Shown here: in pieces, positions 1-10,217 of the stretch
How positions within the stretch are numbered: position 1 is the stretch's first letter
Layout: each line of letters begins with the position of its first letter
Source: Rhodothermales bacterium
GTDB lineage: Bacteria > Bacteroidota > Rhodothermia > Rhodothermales > JANQRZ01
Direction: 5' to 3'
Length of the DNA stretch: 64,000 bases
NCBI GenBank assembly: GCA_028284265.1
Contig: JANQRZ010000003.1
Location: 310,001 to 374,000, forward strand
The notes under the pieces: model-generated
The model's input: only the letters and a program-made list of their open reading frames with translations
The model's database searches: none
Told to the model about the DNA's origin: nothing
Translations under genes and position numbers: made by a program

Positions 1-1962
1 CGCTACGACGCCATCGGCGAGGGTGGGGGCCTCCGTGCGCTCGAAGTGCTGCCGTCCGTTGCCCCGTCAGCGGCGTTCGATGACGGGCCGATCATCCGGG
101 GCAGCCCGAGCGATGCCTTCGAGGTTCGGCTCGACGGGGTGCCGATCTACAACCCGCGCCACCTGTTTGGCCTTGTCGATGCCTTCAACAGCGATGCACT
201 CCGCGCTGTGGCACTCTACACAGGCGTCGCGCCTGCCCGCGTCGCGGTCGCACCGGGCGGGGCGGTGGAGTATGTGACGGCGACAGGATCGCCGCGCGGC
301 CCGATGGTCGAGGCTGGTGTGTCGAGTCTCGCAGCCCGAGGTGCGGTGGCGGCTCCGGTTCGGGCCGGGCGGACGACGGTGCTTGTGGGCGGGCGCACCT
401 CGCTGCTGGGCGTCGGCCTTGGGGTGGGGGATGACCTCGTCGAGCAGGGCCTCGGGGCTACGCGCCGGACGAGTCCGCTTCCCGTAGCCACGGCGGAGGT
501 GCTCTCCCGCGTGCTCGATGTGCAGGAGACGAGCGCATCGTTCTGGGACTTCCACGCCGGGGCGATGGACGAACGGCCCGGCGGCGGACGCATGGCAGTG
601 ACGGTCTATGCCGGTGGCGATGACACGGAACTCAACGCCCTTCGCCTGTTCCGGGGCGAGACCGATGAGGACGATCTCGTACAGCGGCCCGTGGCGACGC
701 AGAACCGCTGGGGCAGCCGCGCCGCCAGCCTGCTCGATCAGCGTCCACTATCGTCGCGCCTCGTCCTCACCACTCGCCTCGGCGGAAGTACCTACGATGC
801 TCGCTTCGCCCAAGACGATTTTACGTTCAACGCCACCCTGCGCGACTTCCTCGACTTTCGCATCGACACGCTCGGGTACGACAACGATCTCGTTGAGGCC
901 GTCGCTGCCCAGCGGCTCGATGCCGTGCTCGGCGATGGGGTGGCGTCCGGTGGCTACAGCTTGCATTTATACCGCCAGCGCTACGAGGAGACTGCGGCCT
1001 TTCGACCTGCCTTCGTGACGGAACAGACAGCGACGCGCCTCGATCTACACGCAGGCTGGGCCGGACGAGCCGTCTCATCGCTCGACATGGACGCGGGGTT
1101 TCGGGCGCACCTCTATTCGGAAGGCGGGCTGCGCTTCAGCCCCCGTCTCCGTGCGCGCTTCGACCTCGCGCCGGGGCTGAGTGTGGCGGCATCGCTCGGG
1201 CGGAGCGCCCAGTTCGTCCACCGCCTCACCCTCGGCGATGCGGTCGGGGCGGCATCGTGGACGCTCTCCGATTCCAGGGAGACGGTTACCGTGGCTGATC
1301 TCGCTGAGGTGACGCTTAGTGCGGGCGTGGGCGGAGTGACGACTCAAATCACGGGGTATCTCAAGAACACACGCGGTCAGTGGCTCCATGTTGAGGACCG
1401 GGCGGCGCGCCGTCTCAACGAGGGCACCGTCCTCACGCGCCCCTGGCTCACCGATGTCGATGCGCGCTCGCAAGGCCTCGAAGCACTCGTTCTCGTTCCT
1501 ATTCGGCCTTGGAGTCTCGGTGTCACCGCAGCACTCGCCCGCGCCGAGTTGCAGCACCCGTTTCTCAACGAGGGCGCGATGTTCCCTGCCGACTGGGACC
1601 GCCTCGCCCGCGTTACCTTCCTCGCCGACGGACCCATCGTAGCCGGGCTTCGCGTGGCCTCGTCGTGGACCCTCGCGTCCGGTGCGCCGAATCCGCTCGC
1701 CGGGTTTCAGACGGAGGACGAGCGGCTCCCCGGCATCTCTCGGCTCGATCTTCGTCTCACTGCCGAGCGCAGGTGGGGCGGTACGACCGCCTCGATCAGC
1801 TTTGCCGTCCGCAACGTGCTCGACCAAGACAACGTGCTCACGAGGGAGCCAACGACCGTCGTGCGCCGCACCTTGCGCGGCGATACCCGGCTAGGCGTTG
1901 CTCTGCTCGATGTCTACGACGCAGGCTTCCTGCCCACCTTCGATCTTGCCTTTCGGTGGTAA
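1..1962 (+). CDS. TonB-dependent outer-membrane receptor, 5' end outside window
   Basis: The reading frame is open from base 1, so the N-terminus (signal peptide and perhaps a carboxypeptidase-like domain) lies upstream of the window. The first residues seen read as a plug domain: an IRGSPSDAFEVRLDGVPIYN stretch followed by HLFGLVDAFNSDALR, the usual plug pattern in which a short loop precedes the beta-barrel. The rest is a long alternating beta pattern ending in LAFRW, an aromatic C-terminus typical of outer-membrane barrels. The protein should import a ligand across the outer membrane using TonB/ExbBD energy. The ligand cannot be told from this part. It converges with the winged-helix gene downstream, 27 bp away. 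Confidence 0.85.
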   Translation, partial: RYDAIGEGGGLRALEVLPSVAPSAAFDDGPIIRGSPSDAFEVRLDGVPIYNPRHLFGLVDAFNSDALRAVALYTGVAPARVAVAPGGAVEYVTATGSPRGPMVEAGVSSLAARGAVAAPVRAGRTTVLVGGRTSLLGVGLGVGDDLVEQGLGATRRTSPLPVATAEVLSRVLDVQETSASFWDFHAGAMDERPGGGRMAVTVYAGGDDTELNALRLFRGETDEDDLVQRPVATQNRWGSRAASLLDQRPLSSRLVLTTRLGGSTYDARFAQDDFTFNATLRDFLDFRIDTLGYDNDLVEAVAAQRLDAVLGDGVASGGYSLHLYRQRYEETAAFRPAFVTEQTATRLDLHAGWAGRAVSSLDMDAGFRAHLYSEGGLRFSPRLRARFDLAPGLSVAASLGRSAQFVHRLTLGDAVGAASWTLSDSRETVTVADLAEVTLSAGVGGVTTQITGYLKNTRGQWLHVEDRAARRLNEGTVLTRPWLTDVDARSQGLEALVLVPIRPWSLGVTAALARAELQHPFLNEGAMFPADWDRLARVTFLADGPIVAGLRVASSWTLASGAPNPLAGFQTEDERLPGISRLDLRLTAERRWGGTTASISFAVRNVLDQDNVLTREPTTVVRRTLRGDTRLGVALLDVYDAGFLPTFDLAFRW

Positions 1963-1989
1963 GCGGCCTGTGCCCGGCTGGCTCGGTTT

Positions 1990-2625
1990 CTATCTCGGCA
2001 ACTGGTCCGGGAGATGCACACGACGACGTACCACCACGGGCGTGCCTTCGGTTGTGCTGAGAAACAGGCTGTCGATCTCGACCATGTCGGTCTCGACCAG
2101 TCGGGTGGCAGCAGTGGAGTCGAGCGGGATGTGATAGCGGATCTGTCGCTGGGCCGGCGTCGGGGTGTCGCGCGTGAGGTAGGCCCACTGCCCGGCCAGG
2201 GCAACAGCGAGTACGACGATGGCGGACCAGAGTGGAGCGAGCCGACGGGTGGTAGGTCGTAGGGTGGGTACCGGCGGGTGCTCCGGTGCCGGAGGAGTAT
2301 AGTTCTGGTACTGGACCGGAGCGACGAGCCGGTACCCTTGCTTGGGGACTGTCTCGATGATGCGTGCCTCACGCGCCGAGTCGCCCAGCGCCCGCCGAAG
2401 TTCGCTGATGGCTTTGGTCAACCCCTCATCGGTGCCGTAGCCCGTCGGCCAGGCGGCATCGAGCAGGTTGGTACGGGTGACGACGGCTCCGGGCTTTGCT
2501 GCGAGACACAGCAGCAACGTCATTAATCGCGGCTCGATGCGTGTATCGAGCCCTTCGCGCTGTACGCGGTGCTGGAGGGGATATACCGTGACCCTGCCGA
2601 TGAGGAAGCGGTCTGGTTGAGGCAT
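1990..2625 (-). CDS. Membrane-anchored winged-helix transcriptional regulator (CadC/ToxR-like)
   Basis: A protein of 211 aa. Residues about 1-105 form an OmpR/PhoB-type winged helix: a conserved stretch around RIEPRLMTLLLCLAAKPG, then the recognition region TDEGLTKAISELRRALGD and the wing IETVPKQGYRLV. A proline-rich linker leads to one hydrophobic segment (about 131-149, LAPLWSAIVVLAVALAGQW) and a short region of about 60 aa that should lie in the periplasm. This is the layout of CadC/ToxR-like one-component regulators that sense in the periplasm and bind DNA from the membrane. There is no receiver domain. The start chosen is ATG at 2625; a GTG at 2634 is also in frame. The target is unknown; the divergent S41 peptidase gene is the nearest candidate. 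Confidence 0.8.
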   Translation of the reverse strand: MPQPDRFLIGRVTVYPLQHRVQREGLDTRIEPRLMTLLLCLAAKPGAVVTRTNLLDAAWPTGYGTDEGLTKAISELRRALGDSAREARIIETVPKQGYRLVAPVQYQNYTPPAPEHPPVPTLRPTTRRLAPLWSAIVVLAVALAGQWAYLTRDTPTPAQRQIRYHIPLDSTAATRLVETDMVEIDSLFLSTTEGTPVVVRRRVHLPDQLPR

Positions 2626-2727
2626 CGTGGGCACGTCTGGAGAAAAAGGGAAGGTTGTCTTCAGGTTAATGCAGCGCCGGGAAATTTATTGTGGGACTTC
2701 TCGATCACACGAGCCAGCTCATCGCCC

Positions 2728-4125
2728 ATGCATGTTTTCGCCTTCCTCCGATGCGCCATTCTCACGAGTCTCGTGGGCCTGTTCAGCAGTAGCGCGCTCG
2801 CCCAGACGCCTGCGCTTTCTGCTGCACAGCAGCGGGAGATCCTGCAAACCCTCGCCGAGCAGGTCGCAGAGGTCTACGTCTTTCCCGATTCGGTAGCCCA
2901 AGTTCAGACATTCCTTCGTGAGCGTGAGGCGAGCGGTGCATATGCTGACGTGACTGCGCCCGAAGCGTTTGGGCGGCATGTAACTGAGGACCTGCGTGCC
3001 TTCACGCGCGACAATCACTTCGCCGTGCAATACAATCCAGCGCAGTACCAGCAGATGGAGACGATGTTTAGCGCGATGGAGGAGGGGGACCGCGCTGGTC
3101 TCCCGCGAGCCTTTCAGATCGATCCGGCTTCGCCGATGGCCCAGCAGTTCCGCTCGGCCAACTACTTCTTCCGTGTTGCTGAGGTGCTGGAAGGCAATGT
3201 CGGCTATCTGAAGATTGACCAGATGCCACCGTTGGACTTGGCTCAGCCCACCGTGGACGCGGCCATGGCATTTCTGGCAAACACGGAGGCGATGATTCTG
3301 GATCTGCGCGGCACGCCGGGCGGCATCGGTGGCTTCATCCCCTACCTGATGAGCTACTTCTTCCCGTCTGAGCCGATGCTGCTCTACACACGCGATTTCG
3401 GTGCGGCGGACTCGATGGCCTCGTTCTACACGCATGACACCATCGGTGGCCCGCGTCGTCCCGAGGTGCCGCTGTTCGTGCTCGCCGACCGCTTCACCGG
3501 CTCGGCTGCCGAAAACCTCGCCTACACGGTGCAGCAGCATGGCCGGGCGACAATCGTAGGAGGCGTGACAGCAGGGGCCGCGCACAGCGCACGGCGCGGA
3601 CTCCTCGCGCACGGGTTTGTTGCGAACATTCCGATGGCGCGTGTCGTGCATCCCGTCAGCCAGACCAACTGGGAGCGGGTAGGTGTGCAACCAGACGTAG
3701 CTGTTGATCCGACCGATGCGCTCACAATGGCCCATCGTCTCGCACTCGATGCGTTGGTGGCCGAGGCGCACGATCCGCAGCAGCGGCACCGCCTCGAAAG
3801 GGTACGAGCGCAAATCGAAGAAGCAGACGGGCCTGCGCCGGACGCTGAGGCCGTTGTTGCTTTGGAGGCCTACGTGGGCAACTATGGCATCCGGCGCGTC
3901 TTCATCGAGGGGGGAGTCTTGATGTTGCAGCGCGAAGGCGGGCTACCACTCCCGCTGCGCCGCACCGAAGGCGAGCGGTTTCAGATCAGCCTGCCGCCGG
4001 GTATGCGTGCCGCGAACTCGCTGCCCGATGTGCTCTTTCGCCGCGATGCCGGAGGTGCCGTGACAGGCTTTGCCTTCGTCCGCGCCGATGGGAGCATTGA
4101 AGAAGAGATTGCGCGAGATAGGTAA
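2728..4125 (+). CDS. Secreted S41-family (IRBP/TSPc-type) peptidase homologue
   Basis: A protein of 465 aa starting at ATG 2728 with a clear signal peptide (hydrophobic run ending SSSALAQ). The middle carries the S41 core: MILDLRGTPGGIGG, then the serine region DRFTGSAAENLAY, and after it GRATIVGGVTAG. Members of the IRBP-like subgroup usually read VGExTAG there; here the acidic residue is Gly, so the active site may be altered. There is no PDZ domain, unlike the CtpA protein at 57.4 kb. The C-terminal 110 aa look like an extra beta domain. It is divergent from the winged-helix gene, sharing about 100 bp of intergenic DNA. The substrate is unknown. Confidence 0.8.
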   Translation: MHVFAFLRCAILTSLVGLFSSSALAQTPALSAAQQREILQTLAEQVAEVYVFPDSVAQVQTFLREREASGAYADVTAPEAFGRHVTEDLRAFTRDNHFAVQYNPAQYQQMETMFSAMEEGDRAGLPRAFQIDPASPMAQQFRSANYFFRVAEVLEGNVGYLKIDQMPPLDLAQPTVDAAMAFLANTEAMILDLRGTPGGIGGFIPYLMSYFFPSEPMLLYTRDFGAADSMASFYTHDTIGGPRRPEVPLFVLADRFTGSAAENLAYTVQQHGRATIVGGVTAGAAHSARRGLLAHGFVANIPMARVVHPVSQTNWERVGVQPDVAVDPTDALTMAHRLALDALVAEAHDPQQRHRLERVRAQIEEADGPAPDAEAVVALEAYVGNYGIRRVFIEGGVLMLQREGGLPLPLRRTEGERFQISLPPGMRAANSLPDVLFRRDAGGAVTGFAFVRADGSIEEEIARDR

Positions 4126-4146
4126 GCAGGAGTCACACCAAGAGAG

Positions 4147-6216
<2,070 letters not shown>

Positions 6217-6388
6217 GAAGCGCGGGAGATGGAAGAGTGGCAACCCCGAAACCTATCCCTCGGGGGTGTCAACAGTGTGACACCTATTTACGCGAACAGC
6301 GATGGGATGCGTTCCCTGACGGGCGTGCATAAACAACCCCGCCCCGGCGACGGCCAGAGCGGGGTCGGTAAAGCTAGGGCGACGCCGA

Positions 6389-7477
6389 TCAGTCGACGAC
6401 CACGTCGGTAGCGTTACCGTCCAAGATGCTTCCGAGCCAGTCGGCGTAGGTGCCGGGGTAGCGATCGGGGAAGCGGAGGAAGGTGTGATCGGTGCCGGGG
6501 GCGAAGTACGTTCCCCAACTGGCGGGTGCCATCGTGTTAAGATCGCCCAGCCCGTTCTCGTACTGCTCACCTGTGATCTCAACAGGTTGCCCGGTCAGCG
6601 GGTCGATGCCGAAGAAGAAGCGGATCGTCTCGTCCTGAAGGTAGGACGAAAGCCCAAACGTCGCGTCGGGGTAGCGCCCGTCGTAGTAGGCATAGACGTT
6701 CTGGAGGCCGTCGGGCTGGAAGAGTGCGGCCGCATCGGCAGGGAACGCCGCGGGGAAGTTGAAGAGCTGGACGAAGGCTCCGCCGAGAGCCGGACTGAAG
6801 ACGGCGTCGTCGAAGAAGACCGGGCCGGAGTCGTTGACGAGCGTGAGGTCCGCGTTGTCGAAGGTGTCAGCGACCTGGGCGAAGTTGACGAGGGTCCCGA
6901 ATCCGCCCGCACTGGAACCCGTGAGGAGGACCTTGTCGGGATCGTCGAACACCGGACGGAGGACGGCAAGGTAGGCCTCAATGTTCTGATGCCCGACGAA
7001 CTGCTGCACGCCGTCTACGCCGGGGACGGTCGCATCGGGCGCGCTGCCGCCGTGGACATCGCCCGTGCAGTAGGGAACATAGACTGCGTTCCAGTCGCCG
7101 ACGGGGTTGGTCGCATCGGTGCTGAAGACACCGAAGCTGCCGCCGAGGCCGACGAAGCCGACGAACTCCTCACCGCCGAAGGAGCCGGGGTTGGTCGCGC
7201 ACGTTTCCGGGCTGAAGCACGCGCCGCCGCCTTCGAGGTAAATGACGAGGTTGTCGGAGTTCTCTTGGAACCGGATGCCGAAGCCAGTGGGGGAGCCGTC
7301 GCGGCAGGCCGCCCCTTCGGTCTCGATGAAGAACCACCGGCCGGGGTTGGCCTCGGCCTCGGCGAGCGGGCCCTCGTCTCCGTTGTCGTCAGGGTCGTCG
7401 GAGTCGCAGGCCGGAAGGGCGAAGAGGAGGGCGCCGAGGCAGAGTACAGTGGCGAAGCGTTGAAGGAGAAGCTGCAT
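6389..7477 (-). CDS. Pectinacetylesterase/Notum-family lipoprotein, paralogue 1
   Basis: A protein of 362 aa. The lipoprotein signal has its lipobox Cys at residue 24 (FALPAC), so it is probably anchored in an envelope membrane. The core is an alpha/beta-hydrolase of the pectinacetylesterase family: LVIYLEGGGACF, a paired-cysteine region, VPYCTGDVHGG, the nucleophile elbow LTGSSAGGFGT and a C-terminal histidine in GTDHTFLRFP. Such enzymes remove acyl groups from polysaccharides (plant PAE) or from a lipidated protein (Notum); the substrate here is unknown. It is the last of three tandem paralogues. ATG 7477 fits the signal peptide; the longer frame upstream has no signal character. Confidence 0.85.
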   Translation of the reverse strand: MQLLLQRFATVLCLGALLFALPACDSDDPDDNGDEGPLAEAEANPGRWFFIETEGAACRDGSPTGFGIRFQENSDNLVIYLEGGGACFSPETCATNPGSFGGEEFVGFVGLGGSFGVFSTDATNPVGDWNAVYVPYCTGDVHGGSAPDATVPGVDGVQQFVGHQNIEAYLAVLRPVFDDPDKVLLTGSSAGGFGTLVNFAQVADTFDNADLTLVNDSGPVFFDDAVFSPALGGAFVQLFNFPAAFPADAAALFQPDGLQNVYAYYDGRYPDATFGLSSYLQDETIRFFFGIDPLTGQPVEITGEQYENGLGDLNTMAPASWGTYFAPGTDHTFLRFPDRYPGTYADWLGSILDGNATDVVVD

Positions 7478-7584
7478 GGAGATCGCGTAGGTGGTGTGGG
7501 ATGACACCGCAAAGCTACTCCCTTCGGCGAGGCCCTCCGAAGAAAACGGCGTGGACATCGCCGCTACGCGAGACGTCTTCCTCG

Positions 7585-8844
7585 CTACGGTCCTCCCGAC
7601 GTGGTATCCTGCTGGGCGGGCATATCGGTACTATTGCCCCCGAAGCTGTTGTATATCCAGTCCGTCAGGGGCAACGTGTCGACCTGTACCTCATAAAAAT
7701 CAGACTGCTGGATGAAGGTATGCCCGTTGCCCTCGGGGTAGAAGGTGATGAAGTTCGTAAGCAGCGAGTCCCGATAATCGAAGAGGGCGTCTTCGTAGAC
7801 TTGGGCGTCGATTCGGAGGTCGGTGGACCCGTCGCAGGTAAGGTCGGTCGTGGTGCAGAACGGGTTGTTCTTGCACAGGAAGCTTCGGTCTACACAGTCT
7901 TCGGTGTAGGAGGTAAAGGCAAACGTTCGGGCGGGGTTAGTCTGCGCGTAGTACGGCAGGACGTACTCCAGCCCGTTGAGGCATTCCACGCAGTCTTCGG
8001 GTATGACACTCGGCGTGATCCGGCGGCTCTCCATGTTCCAGAGGCTGCGCCAGAGGGCTTCTTGGTCGGGGGAGAAGGCGCTGTCGGCGCTCAGGAATGG
8101 CCCGGAGTCGTTCAAGAGGTTGACCGGGGCCGGAGCGAGACGGTCAGCGACCAAGCCATAGGTGTTGATGGTCCCGAAGCCTCCGGCACTGGTTCCGGTG
8201 AGCACGATGTTGTTGGCTGCTCTGGCTCCTCGGTTGGCTAGGATATCAAGGACGATCTCCATGTTGCGGTAGCCCACAAACTGCTGCGGCGTGGGCACAC
8301 CGGACACGACGGCATTGGTCGTATCGCCGCTATGGAGGTCCCCGGTGCAATACGGGACGAAGATGGCAGTCCAGTTCAGGAATGGGTTGTCCGGATTGGT
8401 AGAGGAGAAGAGACCACTCTCGCCGTTCTTGTCTCCAGTCCCGTTGACGAGGTCGTTGAAGAAGGTTTCCTCCGAGAAGTTGGAGGGGTTGCTGAAGCAG
8501 TTCTCGTCGTTGAAGCAGGCCCCACCGCCCATGAGGAAGATCAGAATGTTCCGATTGGACCCGCGTCGAAACCCGAAGCCGGTCGCCGAACTGTCGCGGC
8601 ACATCATCCCGAGGTCCTGAAAGTCGCCGGGCATCGGGTTGGGACCTCGCGGCCCCACCCATTTCCATTCATCGACCCCAGTACGAGCAAGGGGATCTAG
8701 GTTAATGCCGAGTGGATCGATCTCGGCTTGCTGCGTCGCATCAACTTGATCGCAGGCTGAGAGGACGAGGGTGAAGAGAACCAAGCCCGCGAGACAGAGC
8801 AAAAGAGAATGAGTCGCTCGCAGGGAGGAAACAAAGAGGTGCAT
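7585..8844 (-). CDS. Pectinacetylesterase/Notum-family lipoprotein, paralogue 2
   Basis: A protein of 419 aa, the longest of the three. The signal peptide ends at the lipobox LVLSAC (Cys31). It shares with its neighbours MMCRDSSATGFGFRRG, ILIFLMGGGACF, VPYCTGDLHSGD, the nucleophile elbow LTGTSAGGFGTINTYG and the late histidine GNGHTFIQQ. It has an extra cysteine-rich insert (SFLCKNNPFCTTTDLTCDGS) before the C-terminal part, which paralogue 1 lacks and which may form disulfides. A perfect 8+8 bp palindrome lies 21 bp upstream of the start. The preceding gene (paralogue 3) ends 134 bp upstream, so the three may form one transcript or be separately controlled. Confidence 0.85.
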   Translation of the reverse strand: MHLFVSSLRATHSLLLCLAGLVLFTLVLSACDQVDATQQAEIDPLGINLDPLARTGVDEWKWVGPRGPNPMPGDFQDLGMMCRDSSATGFGFRRGSNRNILIFLMGGGACFNDENCFSNPSNFSEETFFNDLVNGTGDKNGESGLFSSTNPDNPFLNWTAIFVPYCTGDLHSGDTTNAVVSGVPTPQQFVGYRNMEIVLDILANRGARAANNIVLTGTSAGGFGTINTYGLVADRLAPAPVNLLNDSGPFLSADSAFSPDQEALWRSLWNMESRRITPSVIPEDCVECLNGLEYVLPYYAQTNPARTFAFTSYTEDCVDRSFLCKNNPFCTTTDLTCDGSTDLRIDAQVYEDALFDYRDSLLTNFITFYPEGNGHTFIQQSDFYEVQVDTLPLTDWIYNSFGGNSTDMPAQQDTTSGGP

Positions 8845-8864
8845 GGTGGAGCCTAGTGGAGAAC

Positions 8865-8881
8865 GCCTTGCGTCGCAAGGC
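8865..8881. promoter_or_regulatory. Perfect inverted repeat upstream of paralogue 2
   Basis: GCCTTGCG and CGCAAGGC are separated by one base, 21-37 bp upstream of the start codon of the middle pectinacetylesterase-like gene. The position fits an operator or a 5'-UTR hairpin. No regulator was identified. Confidence 0.35.
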
Positions 8882-8978
8882 TGGGTTGAAGAGGCGGACC
8901 TAGTCGAAAACTATTCCGAGGCTGGTACAGCGGCCTTTGCCGAGCCAGACCGGGAACAAAAGCGGGACGGATGGGGGG

Positions 8979-10112
8979 TTACTCGGCGTGTGCGACCACG
9001 AGAGATTGGGCAGCGGGGAGATCGCTCGTTTGGCCGTTCAGGAGGGCCGTCACCCAATTTGTGAGCGGCACGCCCTCGACGGTGGTCGAGTAAAAGGTGT
9101 TGCTCAACAGGAACGTATGGTCCTGGCCGTTGACGTAGTACGTTCCGAGGTTCGGTGGGTGGATGGAGCGGAGGTCGAAGAGACCGTTCTCGTAGGCCGA
9201 GGTGCTCACGCCGCCAAAGAATGCACGGATGACGGCGTCGCCTTTGTAGGAGAGGAGGCCGAAATTCCTGTTCGGATTGGTTTGGGCGTAGTACGGGAGC
9301 ACGAACTCCAGCCCATCGCCATCCGCTTGGTTGCAGAATGAATCGGGGCAGCCGGACGGGAGGGCTGTTTCAAGGTTCCAGAGATCGCGCCACCGCTGCT
9401 GTAGGCTGGGGTCGAGCACGTCGTCGTCACGGTGGGCCGGGCCGGAATCATCAAGGAGGTCCACGGGAGCCGGAGCGAGGCGATCGGCGACGAGGCCGTA
9501 AGTACCGATGGTGCCAAACCCGCCCGCACTGATGCCCGAGAGAACGATTTGGTCGGCTTGCCGAGCCGGACCGTCGATCTCGTCCAGAATTGCCTCGATG
9601 TTTCTATACCCGACGAAGTCCTGCCGCCCGACAAAGGGGACGTTCGTGTTGGGGGCGTTCCCAGCGTGGATGTCGCCCGTGCAGTAGGGGACGTAGATGA
9701 CGTTCCAGCCGAGGAACGGGTTGGCCTGCTGGGTAGTGGAGAAGACACCGTTCTCGCCGATGGAGGCGAACTCCTCATTGAAGTCAGCTTGGTTGTAGCT
9801 GCTAGGATTGAGGAGGCAGGTGAAGAAGTCGAAGCACGCCCCGCCGCCTTGGAGGAAGATCAGGAGATCGCGGGAGCCAACCGCCCGGCGCAGGCCAAAG
9901 CCGGTGTTCGATCCGTCGCGGCACTGCATCCCGGCATTGGGCACCCACTGCCAGTTCTCGGCATCGGCGGCCGAGAGCGCAGGGAGCAGGGGGCTGTCAT
10001 CGAACAGGCCCTCGGACACCGTTTCCTCGGGCGCAAAGGCGTCGGTACAGGCAGCGAGGCTAAGGCTGAGGCCGAGGCAGAGCAGCGTCAGCGGGCGGCG
10101 GGACAAGAGCAT
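8979..10112 (-). CDS. Pectinacetylesterase/Notum-family lipoprotein, paralogue 3
   Basis: A protein of 377 aa whose signal peptide ends at the lipobox LSLAAC (Cys22). Family landmarks: GMQCRDGSNTGFGLRRA, LLIFLQGGGACFDFFTC, VPYCTGDIHAGN, the nucleophile elbow LSGISAGGFGTIGTYG, DDSGPAH and the C-terminal QDHTFLLS histidine. It is closest to paralogue 2 (shared TYGLVADRLAPAPV and LEFVLPYYAQTNP), pointing to a recent duplication of these two, with paralogue 1 more distant. The start at ATG 10112 sits directly before the hydrophobic leader; the longer open frame upstream overlaps the divergent restriction gene and is not supported. It is first in the tandem. Confidence 0.85.
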   Translation of the reverse strand: MLLSRRPLTLLCLGLSLSLAACTDAFAPEETVSEGLFDDSPLLPALSAADAENWQWVPNAGMQCRDGSNTGFGLRRAVGSRDLLIFLQGGGACFDFFTCLLNPSSYNQADFNEEFASIGENGVFSTTQQANPFLGWNVIYVPYCTGDIHAGNAPNTNVPFVGRQDFVGYRNIEAILDEIDGPARQADQIVLSGISAGGFGTIGTYGLVADRLAPAPVDLLDDSGPAHRDDDVLDPSLQQRWRDLWNLETALPSGCPDSFCNQADGDGLEFVLPYYAQTNPNRNFGLLSYKGDAVIRAFFGGVSTSAYENGLFDLRSIHPPNLGTYYVNGQDHTFLLSNTFYSTTVEGVPLTNWVTALLNGQTSDLPAAQSLVVAHAE

Positions 10113-10204
10113 GATATTAAACGGGGATGGACAAGGCGAACGGCGAAGATAGAGATAGAGGCTGCCGGTGTCTAGTGCCAACAGGCTTATCCGACTAGCG
10201 CCAA

Positions 10205-10209
10205 AGGAG
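10205..10209 (+). promoter_or_regulatory. Shine-Dalgarno-like AGGAG deciding the EVE-McrB start
   Basis: AGGAG ends eight bases before GTG 10218 and eleven before ATG 10221. The spacing favours GTG, giving a protein starting MMRYWIW. Strong SD sequences are rare in this window. Confidence 0.45.
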
Positions 10210-10217
10210 TATTTTTC

